A stretch of DNA of 64,000 bases from HXMU1428-3 sp965215715 (GTDB lineage: Bacteria > Pseudomonadota > Alphaproteobacteria > Rhizobiales > HXMU1428-3), in NCBI GenBank assembly GCA_965215715.1, contig OZ244129.1, forward strand, positions 2,170,001-2,234,000. Reading direction: 5' to 3'. The notes under the pieces are model-generated. The model ran no database searches. It was given only the letters and a program-made list of their open reading frames with translations, and was not told where the DNA came from. The position numbers were made by a program, and so were the translations under genes. Numbering within the stretch: the first letter of the stretch is position 1; each line of letters opens with the position of its first letter. Shown piece after piece: positions 35,912 through 43,464 of the stretch.

Positions 35912-36216
35912 AAAACTCCCCCTGGCAAAACTTCATGTTTTTTAACTAGACCAACTCTTAAAGCAGTTGGATCGGACAAATCAACATTATCAAAATAAAA
36001 CCTGCAAGCTAGAAGTTTTATTTTGATAAAAATACCAAATCCCTTTTTGATTGAAATATAATCTCAACCTTTTATAAAAGGCTCAACTGTGAATATGAAC
36101 AGGATATCTTTCTTCTTTGCAAAGGGTGCTAGCAAAAACCCAAAACGCTACACCTTAATGTTTAACCTCATAAAAAAACCTTCATCATCATATGCTGCAA
36201 TATAAAAGGGTTCACA
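35912..36216. other. Intergenic region with a strong inverted repeat in the terC leader
   Basis: TTATCAAAATAAAAC (35987-36001) and GTTTTATTTTGATAA (36015-36029) form a perfect 15-base inverted repeat with a 13-base loop. CCAACT and AGTTGG (35951-35970) make a second hairpin closer to terC. Read in the terC direction both fall in the 120 bases before the start codon. The pattern could be an operator or a structured leader. I found no match to the yybP-ykoY riboswitch motif known before some terC-family genes. Confidence 0.6.
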
Positions 36217-37401
36217 ATGAAGACCTCTTTCTTAAAAGATCACAAAAAATATCTATATCCTTCTTATGTAATGGTAAATCTTCTTGTTGCCCTCATCGCC
36301 CCCAAATTTTTTGCTATTTTACTTCCTATAACAACAGTTTTAACTTTTATTCTCGTAAGTGATAGAGAAAGAACCATTCAGGCTTTAAAACATCCCCTAT
36401 TTAAAACCACCCTTTTGATAGCCCTTATTTTATTCGCAAGCACACCTTTCTCGATATCTTTTAAACGTAGCCTCTTAGAAGCAATGCAATATTCAATTTG
36501 TCTTTTATCAGGTGGCTTACTCTTAAGCTTAACCCCTTTGAATGACACGTACCTAAAAAGCCAAGAACAAAAAATCTGCATTTTTTGTTATTTTTCGTGT
36601 CTGCTTATTTTAATCGCCTTAACAAGCGCGGTTCATTTTCGTTGGTTGGAGATTGAAAGCCACAAACTTAATCTCCAAGTTGTCAGCTTCACATTACTCC
36701 TCTGGCCTGTTTTTTTGGTATTAAGGAATTCCAGCTATCTAAAATTTCTTCCCTTTGCTGCAGGCCTAACCATCCTGATCATATATTTTAGTTATTCTGA
36801 AACTGCTCTATTAATGATGCTTGCAGCCACGGGTGTTTTTTTATTTTTCTCTTTTATCCCACTCCCCTCCTGGCAAAAAACAACACTGTTAGCTGTTGTT
36901 ATTATTGCAATATCAGCATTACCTTTTCTTACCCTGTTCAATGACACACAAGCCTTTATAAAACTGGTGCAACCAATCCTTGGCGATAAAGCCGCTCACT
37001 TAAAAGTTTGGGAACAAACCATTCATAGTATGATATCGGGTTTCCCATTTGGATCTGGTGTTTCAAGCATTGGTGCTAATGGTATTACGCTAGACCTTGA
37101 TCGAACCACAGCAACACCGGTGATTATTAGCCATGCTCATAATTTTGTCATTGAACTCATACATAATCTTGGGTTTATTGGCCTTCTTTTTACTTGCCTC
37201 ATTTTTGCAAGTTTCATTTATTTATTCTCAAGTGTCTCTACAGCACTAAAGCCATATGTTGGCGCAACCATCGTTTCAACAATCATCCTATATTCTTTAA
37301 ATTATAGCTTTTGGCAAGATTGGCGCACCAGCCTTGTGTTTTTTGCTTTTTTGTTAATTTTAAACGCCAAAGGCTATGATCAAGCCACAAATACAAACTA
37401 A
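36217..37401 (+). CDS. O-antigen ligase/polymerase-like membrane protein
   Basis: The 394-residue product has about ten to eleven membrane helices and the Wzy_C/WaaL-type periplasmic loop near residues 260-320. The motif ISHAHNFVIELIHNLGFIGL, with its conserved His residues, is the catalytic-region hallmark of O-antigen ligases and polymerases. It is preceded by the segment GSGVSSIGANG. Such enzymes join or transfer lipid-linked oligosaccharides at the outer face of the inner membrane. No other polysaccharide gene is next to it, so the substrate cannot be inferred. The G+C content looks lower than in neighbouring genes. Confidence 0.82.
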   Translation: MKTSFLKDHKKYLYPSYVMVNLLVALIAPKFFAILLPITTVLTFILVSDRERTIQALKHPLFKTTLLIALILFASTPFSISFKRSLLEAMQYSICLLSGGLLLSLTPLNDTYLKSQEQKICIFCYFSCLLILIALTSAVHFRWLEIESHKLNLQVVSFTLLLWPVFLVLRNSSYLKFLPFAAGLTILIIYFSYSETALLMMLAATGVFLFFSFIPLPSWQKTTLLAVVIIAISALPFLTLFNDTQAFIKLVQPILGDKAAHLKVWEQTIHSMISGFPFGSGVSSIGANGITLDLDRTTATPVIISHAHNFVIELIHNLGFIGLLFTCLIFASFIYLFSSVSTALKPYVGATIVSTIILYSLNYSFWQDWRTSLVFFAFLLILNAKGYDQATNTN

Positions 37402-37448
37402 TATAGATGCTTATGCCCAAATTTCATAAATAGACCAGAGATCAAACT

Positions 37449-37862
37449 ATGAAACTTATCTTATCCATAATTACATTATTATGTCTCATGACAACACTCA
37501 CAATCGAGAGTGGGCCAGTAGCCGTGCAAGAAGACGCCCTTAAATTTGAAGGCAAAAAATGGAAAATCATCTCTGTTGGAGATCACACGGGCAAACATCT
37601 TGGCTTTATCAAATTTGATAATGGTCAGCTTGAAGGTCAATCAACCTGCAATCTTTATTCAGCCGTATATGAATTAAAGCCCAATCAAGTGATCAAAATC
37701 AATCGCGTTGCTGTCAGCCAGCTCATTTGCAAAGCTGGCAACAAAATGCAAATTGAGGAAGATTACATTGCAGGTCTTGAAGCCGTTAGTCATTACAAAT
37801 TTGAAGATGACACATTGATTTTGTTAAAATCAGATAAATCAGAAATTGCTCGTTTTAAATAA
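37449..37862 (+). CDS. Exported META-domain-like protein
   Basis: The 137-residue product starts with a signal peptide (hydrophobic stretch at residues 3-20, no lipobox) followed by one META/HslJ-like domain: KWKIISVGDHTGKHLGFIKF, then LEGQSTCNLYSAVYEL with its conserved Cys, and VAVSQLICKAGNKMQIEEDY. META proteins are small beta-rich envelope proteins, several linked to heat or antibiotic tolerance. Cys residues at the two conserved positions suggest a disulfide. It lies 47 bases after the ligase-like gene and 21 bases before the SDR. Confidence 0.75.
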   Translation: MKLILSIITLLCLMTTLTIESGPVAVQEDALKFEGKKWKIISVGDHTGKHLGFIKFDNGQLEGQSTCNLYSAVYELKPNQVIKINRVAVSQLICKAGNKMQIEEDYIAGLEAVSHYKFEDDTLILLKSDKSEIARFK

Positions 37863-37883
37863 ACAGATCGCAAAAAATTCTAC

Positions 37884-38708
37884 ATGTCCAAATCAATTTT
37901 AATCACAGGCTGTTCTTCGGGCATTGGTAAATGCGCTGCTAAACGTCTTTCTGAAAAAGGGTGGCATGTTTTTGCTACAGCCCGTACTCGCGACGATCTT
38001 GACATGCTCGCATCTGAACTGGATGTAACAGCTCTGCATCTTGATTATACAGACCCGGCATCAATTGCTGAGACAGCCAAAACTGTTTTGGAGCAAACAA
38101 ATGGCCACCTTTTTGCCCTGTTTAACAATGGGGCATATGGCCAACCTGGTGCCGTTGAGGATCTTCCAACCCAAGTGTTACGTACACAATTTGAGACCAA
38201 CTTTTTTGGGTGGCATGATCTCACCCGGCAAATCATACCTGCGATGAGAGCCAATAATGAAGGCCGGATCATTCAATGTTCCAGTGTTCTTGGATTTGTC
38301 AGCGCCACTTATCGCGGTGCCTATTGCGCTTCCAAATTTGCACTTGAGGCTTTGTCTGATGCCATGCGCTTAGAATTAAGTGGCAGCAATATTTATGTTT
38401 CAATTATTCAGCCAGGCCCGATCGCTACCAATTTTGTAGAAAATGCCTTAAAAGCTTATACGCAACATATTGATATTGAGCAGTCTATCCATTCAGACAA
38501 TTATAAAGCTCGCATAAAAGCCATGGAAGAGGGAGGCAAACAAAGCTTTAAGTTGGAACCGGATGTGGTTGTGAACAAACTTGAACACGCCTTAACCAGT
38601 CGGCTTCCTAAGAGAAGATACTATGTTACAACACCCACTTATGCCATGGCTTATGCCAAACGATTTTTACCCACCGCGCTTATTGATAAAATAATGCTGA
38701 ACAACTAA
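37884..38708 (+). CDS. Short-chain dehydrogenase/reductase
   Basis: The 274-residue product is a classical SDR: nucleotide-binding motif TGCSSGIG at residues 8-15, NNGAYGQ (the NNAG-like strand) near residue 80, catalytic Ser in IIQCSSVLGF and the Tyr-x-x-x-Lys pair in AYCASK (about residues 152-156). The pattern resembles SDRs annotated as oxidoreductases of unknown substrate related to retinol and hydroxysteroid dehydrogenases. The start 21 bases after the META gene suggests co-transcription. Confidence 0.92.
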   Translation: MSKSILITGCSSGIGKCAAKRLSEKGWHVFATARTRDDLDMLASELDVTALHLDYTDPASIAETAKTVLEQTNGHLFALFNNGAYGQPGAVEDLPTQVLRTQFETNFFGWHDLTRQIIPAMRANNEGRIIQCSSVLGFVSATYRGAYCASKFALEALSDAMRLELSGSNIYVSIIQPGPIATNFVENALKAYTQHIDIEQSIHSDNYKARIKAMEEGGKQSFKLEPDVVVNKLEHALTSRLPKRRYYVTTPTYAMAYAKRFLPTALIDKIMLNN

Positions 38709-38744
38709 ACTTTACATTTAAAGAAAATAACTAGGGCAAACTTT

Positions 38745-38933
38745 ATGGAAAATATTGCGCTGCTTTTATCTCCTCTAGCCATTGTGCTTGTATTTATCGT
38801 TTTATGTTTCGGGCTGTGGAACATGCTAAGGGGCGATAACCCCAATTTAAGCCAAAAACTCATGCGTTGGCGCGTTATTTTACAATTTGCGGCCGTTTGT
38901 CTATTAATGGTAACGGTTTATTACGCTGGTTAA
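38745..38933 (+). CDS. Small twin-transmembrane protein (HIG1-like)
   Basis: The 62-residue product has two membrane segments (about residues 6-26 and 42-60) separated by a polar loop with LRGDNPNLSQKLMRWRV. The MRWR part resembles the loop of HIG1-domain proteins that associate with cytochrome oxidase. In many alphaproteobacteria a small protein of this kind lies just before the PduO-type adenosyltransferase gene, as here (52 bases). The role is unknown. Confidence 0.82.
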   Translation: MENIALLLSPLAIVLVFIVLCFGLWNMLRGDNPNLSQKLMRWRVILQFAAVCLLMVTVYYAG

Positions 38934-38984
38934 AAAATCAAACCCATTTTTTCAAGCAACCCTATTTGCACAACAAAGAACCCT

Positions 38985-39593
38985 ATGGTCAAGCTCAATA
39001 AAATCTACACGCGTACCGGTGACAAAGGCACAACAGGCCTTGCCAATGGTGAGCGTGTGGCAAAAAACCACACCCGCATTGATGCCTATGGCATCGTTGA
39101 TGAAACCAATGCGAGCCTTGGGCTTGTCCTTCATGCTCTGGAACAAGAAGGCCCAAATCCTGAAGATGATATCGATCTGCAGGCGATGATTGTGCGCATT
39201 CAAAATGATCTTTTTGATTTAGGGGCCGACCTTTCTACACCGCAAATCCCTGGCGCGCCAGAACCTGAACACCCCCCTTTGCGCATCACACAGCAACAGG
39301 TTACTCGCTTAGAAACAGAGATTGATTTGCTTAACAAAGATCTGAACCCGTTGCGCTCTTTTGTGTTGCCTGGTGGGAACTTATCAGCGGCCCATCTTCA
39401 TGTTGCCAGAACCATTAGCCGGCGCGCTGAGCGCCAAATGGTGGCTTTAAGTGAAATGGATTGCGAGATTGTCTCTGAACAAGCCATGCAATATATTAAC
39501 CGCCTGTCAGACCTTCTGTTTGTCATGAGCCGTTATGTCAATGACAAAGGCTTAAGCGATGTTTTGTGGACCCCTGGGCAAAATAGAAGCTAG
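38985..39593 (+). CDS. Cob(I)alamin adenosyltransferase, PduO type
   Basis: The enzyme transfers the adenosyl group of ATP to cob(I)alamin to make coenzyme B12. The 202-residue product has the PduO-family ATP-binding N-terminus KIYTRTGDKGTTGLANGERV and the conserved C-terminal helices with ARTISRRAERQMVAL and INRLSDLLFVMSRYVN. Length and motifs are complete. The cofactor serves enzymes such as methylmalonyl-CoA mutase. A bluB gene for the lower ligand of B12 is at the other end of the window. It lies upstream of the rhomboid and ETF genes. Confidence 0.95.
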   Translation: MVKLNKIYTRTGDKGTTGLANGERVAKNHTRIDAYGIVDETNASLGLVLHALEQEGPNPEDDIDLQAMIVRIQNDLFDLGADLSTPQIPGAPEPEHPPLRITQQQVTRLETEIDLLNKDLNPLRSFVLPGGNLSAAHLHVARTISRRAERQMVALSEMDCEIVSEQAMQYINRLSDLLFVMSRYVNDKGLSDVLWTPGQNRS

Positions 39594-39757
39594 GGTCAGG
39601 CAATCTGGCTTAAAAGAACTTTATAAAAAATCATAGCTTTAGGACAAAAACAGTAAAGATAGCCTCTTGTGAGCAATCACTGTCACATCTATACTGCCTT
39701 CCATCTCGACCTTACAGGCATAACGCCATATAGATTAATGACAAAAGGGCCAGCTCA

Positions 39758-40465
39758 TTGTTTGTTCCTCTGAAAGATAAAAACCCAATCGAGCATATTC
39801 GCTTTCAGTATGTGACCATCTTACTGATCATTGCCAATGTGGCCGTTTTTTTCCTGTTTCAATCTGGTCTGGTTTATCCAACCAGCCAGGCGACCTGGGC
39901 TAGCTTTGCTCTTGTCCCAAGCGAATTTTTACCTGAAGGATTTGTCGGCCCTGCCATTCCAGGGGAACAGTTTGACTTTATCCCTGTCCCGGAAAAATGG
40001 ACGCTCATTACCTATATGTTCCTGCACGGCTCCATCTTGCACCTTGGCGGCAACATGCTGTTTTTATGGGTTTTTGGCGATAATATTGAAGATGCAATGG
40101 GCCATTTTCGCTTTTTGGTGTTTTATTTACTCTGCGGCGTTGCTGCTGGGTTTACCCATTCTATTATGAGCCCCCACTCAGCTGTTCCTCTTATTGGCGC
40201 CTCTGGCGCTGTTGCTGGGGTCATCGGGGCTTATTTATTGTTGCACCCCAAAGTCCAAGTTTGGGTTTTGGTTCTTGGGCGCATCCCCCTACCGGTAAAT
40301 GCAGCGCTTGCGATTATTGCCTGGTTCTTATTCCAAATTTTCCAAGTGGTTTATATGGTCCAGGACAACACTGCCTGGTGGGCTCATATTGGTGGGTTTG
40401 TTGCGGGGGTTATTTTAATCCTATTTATGCGCCGAAAAAACGTTCCCTTGTTAGATTGGAGCTAA
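39758..40465 (+). CDS. Rhomboid family intramembrane serine protease
   Basis: Rhomboids cleave membrane proteins inside the bilayer. The 235-residue product has six or seven membrane segments, the catalytic Ser in GASGAVAGVIGAY (about residue 146) and the catalytic His in WWAHIGGFVAG (about residue 213). The N-terminal segment before the first helix (PLKDKNPIEHIRFQYVT) is typical of alphaproteobacterial members. The only in-frame start that gives this N-terminus is the TTG at 39758. The gene sits in the conserved adenosyltransferase-ETF neighbourhood but its substrate is unknown. Confidence 0.93.
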   Translation: MFVPLKDKNPIEHIRFQYVTILLIIANVAVFFLFQSGLVYPTSQATWASFALVPSEFLPEGFVGPAIPGEQFDFIPVPEKWTLITYMFLHGSILHLGGNMLFLWVFGDNIEDAMGHFRFLVFYLLCGVAAGFTHSIMSPHSAVPLIGASGAVAGVIGAYLLLHPKVQVWVLVLGRIPLPVNAALAIIAWFLFQIFQVVYMVQDNTAWWAHIGGFVAGVILILFMRRKNVPLLDWS

Positions 40466-40535
40466 AAACAAAGTTTTATGCCCCCCTAAAGACAATACAT
40501 TAGGCTTAAGTACGACGTACAAGTTTCTGTTTTTA

Positions 40536-40607
40536 TTGACAGTAAAATAACAGGCTATTACGGTCCTGAAAAAATCCCCCAATCGCTTGGGCACTGGTTA
40601 GCTAACC
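40536..40607 (+). promoter_or_regulatory. Candidate promoter and operator of etfB
   Basis: A consensus -35, TTGACA, lies at 40536-40541; 17 bases on is the weak -10 TACGGT. Further downstream is GGTTAGCTAACC (40596-40607), a perfect 12-base palindrome 41 bases before the etfB start that could bind a repressor. TACGACGTA at 40510-40518 is a smaller palindrome upstream. Confidence 0.45.
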
Positions 40608-40648
40608 TTAAAAGCCCTCTTTAAAATGCGTGCATGAAGGAGCACATC

Positions 40649-41398
40649 ATGAAGATCCTGGTATCTGTTAAACGAGTGATCGATTATAATGTTAAAGTCC
40701 GCGTCAAACCTGATGGGTCTGGTGTTGATTTGGCAAATGTCAAAATGTCGATGAACCCATTTGACGAAATCGCTGTTGAAGAAGCGGTTAAGCTCAAGGA
40801 AACGGGTAAAGCTGAGGAAGTTATTGCTGTCTCCATTGGCCCACAAAAGGCACAAGAGACCTTGCGTACAGCTCTTGCCATGGGGGCAGATCGCGCCATC
40901 TTAATCACAACAGATGATGTTGTTGAACCGCTGGGTGCTGCAAAGATTTTAAAATCCATTATTGAAGACGAGCAACCCAATTTGGTTCTGTTGGGCAAAC
41001 AAGCAATTGATGACGATTGCAACCAAACCGGACAAATGCTTGCCAGCCTGCTTGATTGGCCACAAGGCACCTTTGCCTATAAATTAGAGTTGGAAGAGGG
41101 CAAAGCAACCGTCACACGTGAAATTGATGGCGGCCTGCAAACGGTTTCCCTTAACTTACCAGCTATCGTCACAACAGATTTAAGGCTGAACGAGCCGCGT
41201 TATGCCTCGTTGCCAAATATTATGAAAGCCAAGAAAAAACCGCTTGAAGAAAAAGCTTTGGCCGATCTTGGCATTGACACAGCCCTTCGGCACACCGTTC
41301 AAACCACAACGGAACCTGCCGCCCGCACCGCTGGTGTTAAAGTTGAAAACGTCGCTGAGCTTGTTGAAAAATTAAAAAATGAAGCAGGAGTGCTATAA
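40649..41398 (+). CDS. etfB: Electron transfer flavoprotein beta subunit
   Basis: EtfB forms with EtfA the flavoprotein that takes electrons from acyl-CoA and other dehydrogenases and passes them to ETF-ubiquinone oxidoreductase. The 250-residue product has the N-terminal MKILVSVKRVIDYN, the AMP-binding region LRTALAMGADRAILI and LLGKQAIDDDCNQTGQ, and the recognition loop around RYASLPNIMKAKKKP, all typical. The start at 40649 has AAGGAG six bases upstream; an in-frame ATG at 40634 would add five residues. It precedes etfA by three bases. Confidence 0.97.
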   Translation: MKILVSVKRVIDYNVKVRVKPDGSGVDLANVKMSMNPFDEIAVEEAVKLKETGKAEEVIAVSIGPQKAQETLRTALAMGADRAILITTDDVVEPLGAAKILKSIIEDEQPNLVLLGKQAIDDDCNQTGQMLASLLDWPQGTFAYKLELEEGKATVTREIDGGLQTVSLNLPAIVTTDLRLNEPRYASLPNIMKAKKKPLEEKALADLGIDTALRHTVQTTTEPAARTAGVKVENVAELVEKLKNEAGVL

Positions 41399-41401
41399 CC
41401 C

Positions 41402-42328
41402 ATGTCCATTCTTCTCATTGCAGATCATGACAACACAAGTTTAAACCCTGCCACTGCAAAAGTTTTGAGCGCGGCCAAAGCCATTGGCGGCGACATAGAC
41501 ATTCTCGTTGCTGGCCAAAATTGTGACGCGGTGGCCCAGCAGGCTGCAAATTTGGCAGGCGCGCGCAAAGTTCTTGTTGCCTCTGCCCCTCATTTGGAAA
41601 AGCAACTGGCTGAAGAAATGAGCGCGCTCATTGTCCCGCTGATGGCCGATTATGATGTGGCCATAACGGCGGCCACCACAACGGGCAAAAACTTCATGCC
41701 CCGCATTGCAGCCAAACTAGATGTTGGCCAATTATCTGACATCACTGGCGTTAAATCAGCCGATACATTTGAACGGCCCATTTATGCCGGTAATGCGCTG
41801 CAAACGGTTCAAACAAGTGATGCGAAGAAAATCATCACTGTGAGAACCACAGCCTTTGATGCAGTTGAGGATGGCAATAGCGCCCCAATAGAGACCCTTG
41901 AAGCGCCTGCCAGTGTTGGTATCTCTCAATTTGTTTCTGAAGAACTCTCCGTCTCTGATCGTCCAGAGCTCACCTCAGCGCGCATCGTTATTTCTGGTGG
42001 TCGCGGTATGGGATCGGGTGAAAATTTTGTGCTGATTGAGAAAATTGCTGATAAGCTGGGTGCAGCCGTTGGTGCCAGCCGTGCTGCGGTTGACAGTGGC
42101 TTTGTTCCAAACGATTATCAAGTGGGTCAAACAGGTAAAGTTGTTGCCCCAGAGCTTTATATTGCTGTTGGCATTTCAGGGGCAATTCAGCACCTTGCCG
42201 GCATGAAAGATTCTAAAGTCATTGTTGCTATTAACAAAGACGAAGAAGCCCCGATCTTCCAAGTGGCTGATTATGGATTGGTGGCTGATTTGTTTGAAGC
42301 TTTACCTGAACTTGAAGCCGCTCTTTAG
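41402..42328 (+). CDS. etfA: Electron transfer flavoprotein alpha subunit
   Basis: EtfA carries most of the FAD site of the ETF heterodimer. The 308-residue product has an N-terminal domain and the C-terminal FAD-binding domain with VISGGRGMGSGENF, GASRAAVDSGFVPNDYQVGQ and ELYIAVGISGAIQHLAGMKD, the ETF-alpha signature. Length is normal. It follows etfB directly and precedes the 3-hydroxybutyryl-CoA dehydrogenase by 129 bases, consistent with fatty-acid or PHB-linked beta-oxidation. Confidence 0.97.
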   Translation: MSILLIADHDNTSLNPATAKVLSAAKAIGGDIDILVAGQNCDAVAQQAANLAGARKVLVASAPHLEKQLAEEMSALIVPLMADYDVAITAATTTGKNFMPRIAAKLDVGQLSDITGVKSADTFERPIYAGNALQTVQTSDAKKIITVRTTAFDAVEDGNSAPIETLEAPASVGISQFVSEELSVSDRPELTSARIVISGGRGMGSGENFVLIEKIADKLGAAVGASRAAVDSGFVPNDYQVGQTGKVVAPELYIAVGISGAIQHLAGMKDSKVIVAINKDEEAPIFQVADYGLVADLFEALPELEAAL

Positions 42329-42457
42329 GCTTTTTTGCTTAAATTAAGCATTTATCGCTTAAAGATTTGGAAGATATGTGATCTATAATTATGAGATACA
42401 TGTATCTTTGAAGTTTCTGGTTGAAACGGACATGCTTTAGCGAAGGTAGACAAGGCT

Positions 42458-43348
42458 GTGGAAGAAAATAGCGATATAAAACAAGACATTAAACAAATTG
42501 GCGTTATCGGTGCTGGCATTATGGGCACCGGTATTGCCCAGGTTGCCGCGCAAGCTGGCTATAGCGTTATTCTTATTGATAAAAATGACGAAATTACCCA
42601 AAAAGCTTTAGCCACCATAAACGGTAATCTTTCGCGTCGTGATGCAGCACAAGATGAAGAAAAAAACACCATTTTAGAGCGCATAAAAAGCTCGACTGAC
42701 TATGATGACCTTAAAAATGCTGACCTCGTTATTGAAGCTGTGACGGAGGATGAAGAAACAAAACAAGGCATCTATAAAGAAATTTGTTCCATCTTAAAAC
42801 CTGACACCTTACTTGCCAGTAACGCTTCTACCATTTCTATTACCCGCCTTGCTGCTAAAACTGACCGACCGGAAAAGTTTATCGGCATGCATTTTATGAA
42901 CCCAGTGCCTGTTATGGAATTGGTGGAACTTATTCGCGGCATTGCCACAAAAGATGCAACCTATCATCAAGCAAAAGCTTTTGTGGCTTCTTTGCAAAAA
43001 CACACCTCTGTCTCTGAAGATTTTCCAGCCTTTATTGTTCATCGCATTATGGTGCCCATGATCAACGAAGCGATCTACACTCTTTATGAAGGTGTTGGCA
43101 CAGTGGAGGCCATTGATACAGCTATGTCTTATGGGGCTCATCACCCTATGGGCCCGCTGGAATTGGCTGATTTTATCGGCCTGGATACCTGCTTGAGCAT
43201 CATGCAAAAACTTTATGAAGGGTTAGCAGATCCTAAATACCGCCCCTGTCCGTTATTGGTAAAATATGTCGAGGCTGGCTGGCTTGGTCAGAAAACCGGG
43301 CGCGGGTTTTATGATTATCAAGACGAAGTGCCTGTGCCGACCCGTTAA
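42458..43348 (+). CDS. hbdA: 3-hydroxybutyryl-CoA dehydrogenase
   Basis: The enzyme converts 3-hydroxybutyryl-CoA and acetoacetyl-CoA with NAD(P). The 296-residue product has the Rossmann motif GAGIMGTGIAQ at about residues 17-27, the acidic strand end LIDKN, catalytic-region HFMNPVPVMELVEL with the active-site His, and the C-terminal domain with MSYGAHHPMGPLELADFIGL. The start is GTG at 42458 with an extra polar N-terminus of about ten residues. The place after etfBA is conserved in alphaproteobacteria. Confidence 0.95.
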   Translation: MEENSDIKQDIKQIGVIGAGIMGTGIAQVAAQAGYSVILIDKNDEITQKALATINGNLSRRDAAQDEEKNTILERIKSSTDYDDLKNADLVIEAVTEDEETKQGIYKEICSILKPDTLLASNASTISITRLAAKTDRPEKFIGMHFMNPVPVMELVELIRGIATKDATYHQAKAFVASLQKHTSVSEDFPAFIVHRIMVPMINEAIYTLYEGVGTVEAIDTAMSYGAHHPMGPLELADFIGLDTCLSIMQKLYEGLADPKYRPCPLLVKYVEAGWLGQKTGRGFYDYQDEVPVPTR

Positions 43349-43357
43349 AAAACTTCT

Positions 43358-43442
43358 AGAGCATTCCTCTTTTTGATAGATTCATTTGAATGCCTCTCAT
43401 AACAAAGCAATTTTAGATCAGTTCAAAAACTGATCTAAAATT
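43358..43442. repeat. Palindromic repeat and perfect hairpin between hbdA and a chemoreceptor
   Basis: AGAGCATTC (43358-43366) and GAATGCCTCT (43388-43397) form one imperfect hairpin whose left arm resembles the left arm of the composite repeats. AATTTTAGATCAGTT (43409-43423) and AACTGATCTAAAATT (43428-43442) form a perfect 15-pair stem with loop CAAA. Between two convergent genes it can terminate transcription in both directions. Confidence 0.75.
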
Positions 43443-43464
43443 AAACTTAAAAAAAAAACAAGGC

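Noticed and set aside
35912..36060. yybP-ykoY manganese riboswitch before terC
   Set aside because: The conserved loop sequences of that motif are not visible; only two simple hairpins are.
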